Made by a program: the position numbers and the translations under genes
DNA from: Bacteroidota bacterium
Lineage (GTDB): Bacteria > Bacteroidota > Bacteroidia > Bacteroidales > VadinHA17
Reading direction: 5' to 3'
Assembly: GCA_030631445.1 (NCBI GenBank)
Contig: DAOVLD010000090.1
Span: 1-7,031, forward strand
Length of the DNA stretch: 7,031 nucleotides
Shown: in pieces, positions 6,698-7,031 of the stretch
How positions within the stretch are numbered: the first letter of the stretch is position 1
Layout: each line of letters begins with the position of its first letter
The notes under the pieces: model-generated
Database searches by the model: none
Told to the model about the DNA's origin: nothing
Seen by the model: only the letters and a program-made list of their open reading frames with translations

Positions 6698-6720
6698 TGA
6701 TTAATTTGTAAATTAATCAG
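6697..6720. promoter_or_regulatory. Palindrome upstream of the YjbQ-family gene, candidate operator
   Basis: CTGATTAATTT at 6697-6707 and AAATTAATCAG at 6710-6720 are perfect 11-base inverted arms around a 2-base centre (GT). A 2-base loop is poor for an RNA hairpin, and the symmetry suits a dimeric DNA-binding protein. It lies 15 bases upstream of the -7-like box at 6736, so it would cover the -33 region of that promoter, a common place for a repressor or activator site. No regulator gene is in view. AT-rich composition makes palindromes more likely, but 11 perfect pairs is long. Confidence 0.5.
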
Positions 6721-6735
6721 GATAGATAGTAATCT

Positions 6736-6743
6736 TAAATTTG
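6736..6743 (+). promoter_or_regulatory. Putative -7 promoter box for the YjbQ-family gene
   Basis: TAAATTTG matches TAnnTTTG exactly and ends 16 bases before the TTG start codon, implying a leader of about 10 bases. The nearest upstream TTTG (6705-6708) is 27 bases away, longer than the usual spacer, and lies within the palindrome. Confidence 0.4.
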
Positions 6744-6759
6744 TAGAAAAACATTTGTT

Positions 6760-7031
6760 TTGATAAAGCAGTTTGAAATTAAGTTGCCGGCATATCCAAA
6801 AGGATTTCATCTTATTACACAGATGGTTACCGACCGGTTAAATGAACTTCCTGATAACGGGCTGGTCCATATTCTGTTAAAGCACACCTCTGCAGGTATT
6901 ACCTTGAACGAAAATGCTGATCCATCGGTAAGAACAGATTTTGAATCGTTCATGAATAAACTTATACCAGAAAACGACCCTGCTTATACTCATATTTTTG
7001 AAGGAGCAGATGATATGCCTGCCCATCTCAA
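6760..7031 (+). CDS. YjbQ family protein (UPF0047, secondary thiamine-phosphate synthase-like), 3' truncated by window
   Basis: Ninety codons are present; family members are about 130-140 residues, so roughly the last third is missing. Translation starts MIKQFEIKLPAYPKGFHLIT and continues with the family hallmarks KHTSAGITLNENADPSVR (41-58), D60 and EGADDMPAHL (81-90). These include H17, H42 and H89, which are conserved in the family. It resembles E. coli YjbQ closely across this stretch. YjbQ proteins show weak thiamine-phosphate synthase activity, hence the current family name, but their real physiological role is not established. The start must be TTG at 6760 or another non-ATG codon: the frame is open from just after a stop at 6736-6738, and no in-frame ATG occurs before codon 22, which is inside the conserved domain. 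It is divergent from the secreted-protein gene. Confidence 0.9.
   Translation, partial: MIKQFEIKLPAYPKGFHLITQMVTDRLNELPDNGLVHILLKHTSAGITLNENADPSVRTDFESFMNKLIPENDPAYTHIFEGADDMPAHL

Larger units (their letters stand above)
6447..6759. other. 313-base divergent intergenic region
   Basis: It separates the minus-strand secreted-protein gene from the plus-strand YjbQ-family gene and should contain both promoters. It is strongly AT-rich with no credible ORF. It holds a minus-strand -7-like box (6474-6481), two inverted heptamer arrays (6553-6587 and 6663-6697), a small inverted repeat AACATA/TATGTT around 6643-6657, an 11-base-arm palindrome (6697-6720) and a plus-strand -7-like box (6736-6743). 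No riboswitch is visible; in particular, the short leader before the YjbQ gene has no room for a thiamine-pyrophosphate element. Confidence 0.7.

Noticed and set aside
6744..6759. Thiamine-pyrophosphate riboswitch ahead of the YjbQ-family gene
   Set aside because: The leader after the -7-like box is only about 10-16 bases, and I find no CTGAGA-type core in the upstream 300 bases.

Overview
This is an AT-rich window from a member of the Bacteroidota, probably an uncultured or environmental Bacteroidia. Three things point there: a TonB-dependent receptor with an N-terminal carboxypeptidase-regulatory-like domain, a small secreted protein with the same N-terminal domain, and several intergenic matches to the Bacteroidota -7 promoter box (TAnnTTTG) with little sign of Shine-Dalgarno sequences. 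The assignment comes from family knowledge read off the sequence; no database search was run.

Layout, left to right. Bases 1-242 are non-coding leader ending in a likely promoter. Bases 243-1580 (+) encode a six-helix YihY/BrkB-family membrane protein with a C-terminal winged-helix-like extension. It converges on ornithine aminotransferase (rocD, 1648-2859, -). A 304-base gap (2860-3163) holds an octamer array and a GC-rich perfect palindrome. An orphan TonB-dependent receptor (3164-5614, -) follows. Upstream of it on the same strand is a 218-residue secreted protein of unknown function (5790-6446, -). A 313-base divergent region then leads to the start of a YjbQ-family gene (6760 to the window edge, +), which has a TTG start and is cut by the end of the window.

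The genes look like ordinary chromosomal content: envelope protein, arginine/ornithine catabolism, outer-membrane uptake, and a YjbQ-type enzyme. I see no mobile element, phage gene, CRISPR, defence system or biosynthetic cluster. The receptor and the 218-residue protein are the only pair likely to work together, because they share strand, export signal and N-terminal domain type.

The most unusual signal is between the genes. Every one of the five intergenic regions carries at least one short, degenerate, strictly phased array of 7- or 8-base units. In each array a short core recurs at exact spacing while the remaining bases vary. The core differs between gaps. The two arrays in the divergent region are inverted relative to each other and share a 12-base exact inverted match. 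This looks like a genome-wide class of intergenic element, reminiscent only in unit length of the heptamer repeats (STRR) of heterocystous cyanobacteria. Its function is unknown.
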